Source: Adineta steineri (taxonomy: Eukaryota; Rotifera; Eurotatoria; Adinetida; Adinetidae). Taken from it: a DNA stretch of 64,000 bases. Numbering within the stretch: position 1 is the stretch's first letter; the number at the start of each line of letters is the position of its first letter. Below, in pieces: positions 63,359 to 64,000 of the stretch. The position numbers were made by a program, and so were the translations under genes. The stretch spans positions 724,918 through 788,917 of the forward strand of contig CAJNOI010000027.1 in the NCBI GenBank assembly GCA_905250115.1, read 5' to 3'. The notes below the pieces were generated by a model, which ran no database searches, had not been told where the DNA came from, and saw only the letters and a list, made by a program, of their open reading frames with translations.

Positions 63359-64000
63359 ATGGCTGATATTCGAAGTTTTTTCAAAAAAGGTTCTATTTCA
63401 TCACCATCAAATACTAATACTAATAAAGTATGTCACAAAAAAAACCTAAGAAATTGAATTATGATTTATTTGTATATTTGAATTCTTAGCGAGTACGAGA
63501 ACATGTTGATATTGAAGATGAAGAGGAAGATGCATTCGTACCAAAAGCTGGTCAAAAACCGACGAAAACAAAGACAAAACAAGTAGATGAGAATATTCCA
63601 TTAATAGAATGTGACGATACAACACCAAAGAAAAAACTCAAAACAAAAGATGTGGATCCATTAGAAAAGAAACGACGAGTGGAAAATTTTAAAACATTTA
63701 TGAATCGTGGTGGAGCTGATGCACCTGGCTCAAAAACAATTCCAGATGGAGCACCTAACTGTCTTAAAAATTTAACATTTGTTATATCGGGTTAGATAAA
63801 TTTAATATAAACATATGAATATTTTCAATTTTTATTTATTTTAAGGTGTACTTGAATCATTAGAACGTGATGATTGTAAGGATTTAATAGAAAAATATGG
63901 TGGTCGAGTAACAGGATCGATTAGTAGTAAAACAGGTTATCTACTTGTTGGTCGTGATGGAGGTGAATCAAAAATAACAAAAGCTCGTGATTTAAAGGTA
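63359..64000 (+). CDS. RFC1: Replication factor C large subunit, 5' part (continues past the window)
   Basis: Exons 63359-63428, about 63490-63790 and 63846 onward. The start MADIRSFFKKGSISSPS resembles the RFC1 N-terminus (DIRxFF, PCNA-interacting type). A Lys-rich linker is followed by the block before the BRCT domain, ENFKTFMNRGGADAPGSK, IPDGAPNCLKNLTFVISGVLESLERD and KYGGRVTGSISSKTGYLLVG. This is the single BRCT of RFC1, which binds DNA ends during clamp loading. The AAA+ ATPase part lies beyond the window edge. Confidence 0.92.

Overview
The window looks like nuclear DNA of a bdelloid rotifer (Adineta/Rotaria type), judged from the sequence alone. It is very AT-rich, genes are split by 50-65 nt GT-AG introns, and the genes on the right are ordinary animal genes: MAK/ICK kinase, ALG1, EXOSC8, class II photolyase, NAA30, roadblock dynein light chain, ACSL, acylphosphatase and RFC1. 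The left half carries a large polyketide/non-ribosomal peptide locus plus short tracts of TGTGGG, the telomeric unit reported for bdelloids. Species is not determined.

Layout. 1-4.6 kb: gene-free AT-rich DNA ending in a degenerate ~120-bp tandem repeat. 4.63-4.68 kb: a relic of the 3' end of a methyltransferase gene. 5.05-14.04 kb: a decayed reducing type I PKS (KS-AT-DH-vestigial MT-ER-KR-ACP-TE remnant) with many frameshifts and stops and a 726-bp insertion in its KR domain. 14.46-32.79 kb: a spliced NRPS gene, C-C-A-T-C-C-[100-N gap]-C-A-T, followed by a membrane-embedded terminal domain of the TIGR02353/Pls type and then, in the same spliced frame, a methyltransferase resembling the mycobacterial phthiotriol/phenolphthiotriol dimycocerosate methyltransferase. 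33.57-35.14 kb: a second PKS start encoding only a ketosynthase, with intact Cys-His-His and an open frame. 35.1-36.2 kb: AT-rich DNA with telomere-like hairpins.

From 36.2 kb the window is core animal genome. Minus strand: MAK/ICK-like kinase, ALG1, EXOSC8, class II CPD photolyase. After a 4.6-kb gene-free stretch comes a plus-strand leucine-rich-repeat transmembrane protein (50.2-54.3 kb), a degraded MULE-type transposon (54.56-55.86 kb), NAA30 (-), roadblock (+), ACSL (-), acylphosphatase (-), and the 5' end of RFC1 (+), cut by the window edge.

How the accessory genes fit together. The same order, methyltransferase 3' end - spacer - KS, occurs at 4.63-6.5 kb and at 32.76-35.14 kb. This implies a head-to-tail duplicated PKS-NRPS-MT unit of about 28 kb. 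One PKS copy has decayed and the other survives as a ketosynthase only, while the NRPS-MT gene looks intact apart from the assembly gap. The likely product of the living gene is a short peptide or lipopeptide released by, or handed to, a membrane-bound terminal domain and then methylated. That chemistry is inferred from domain order only.
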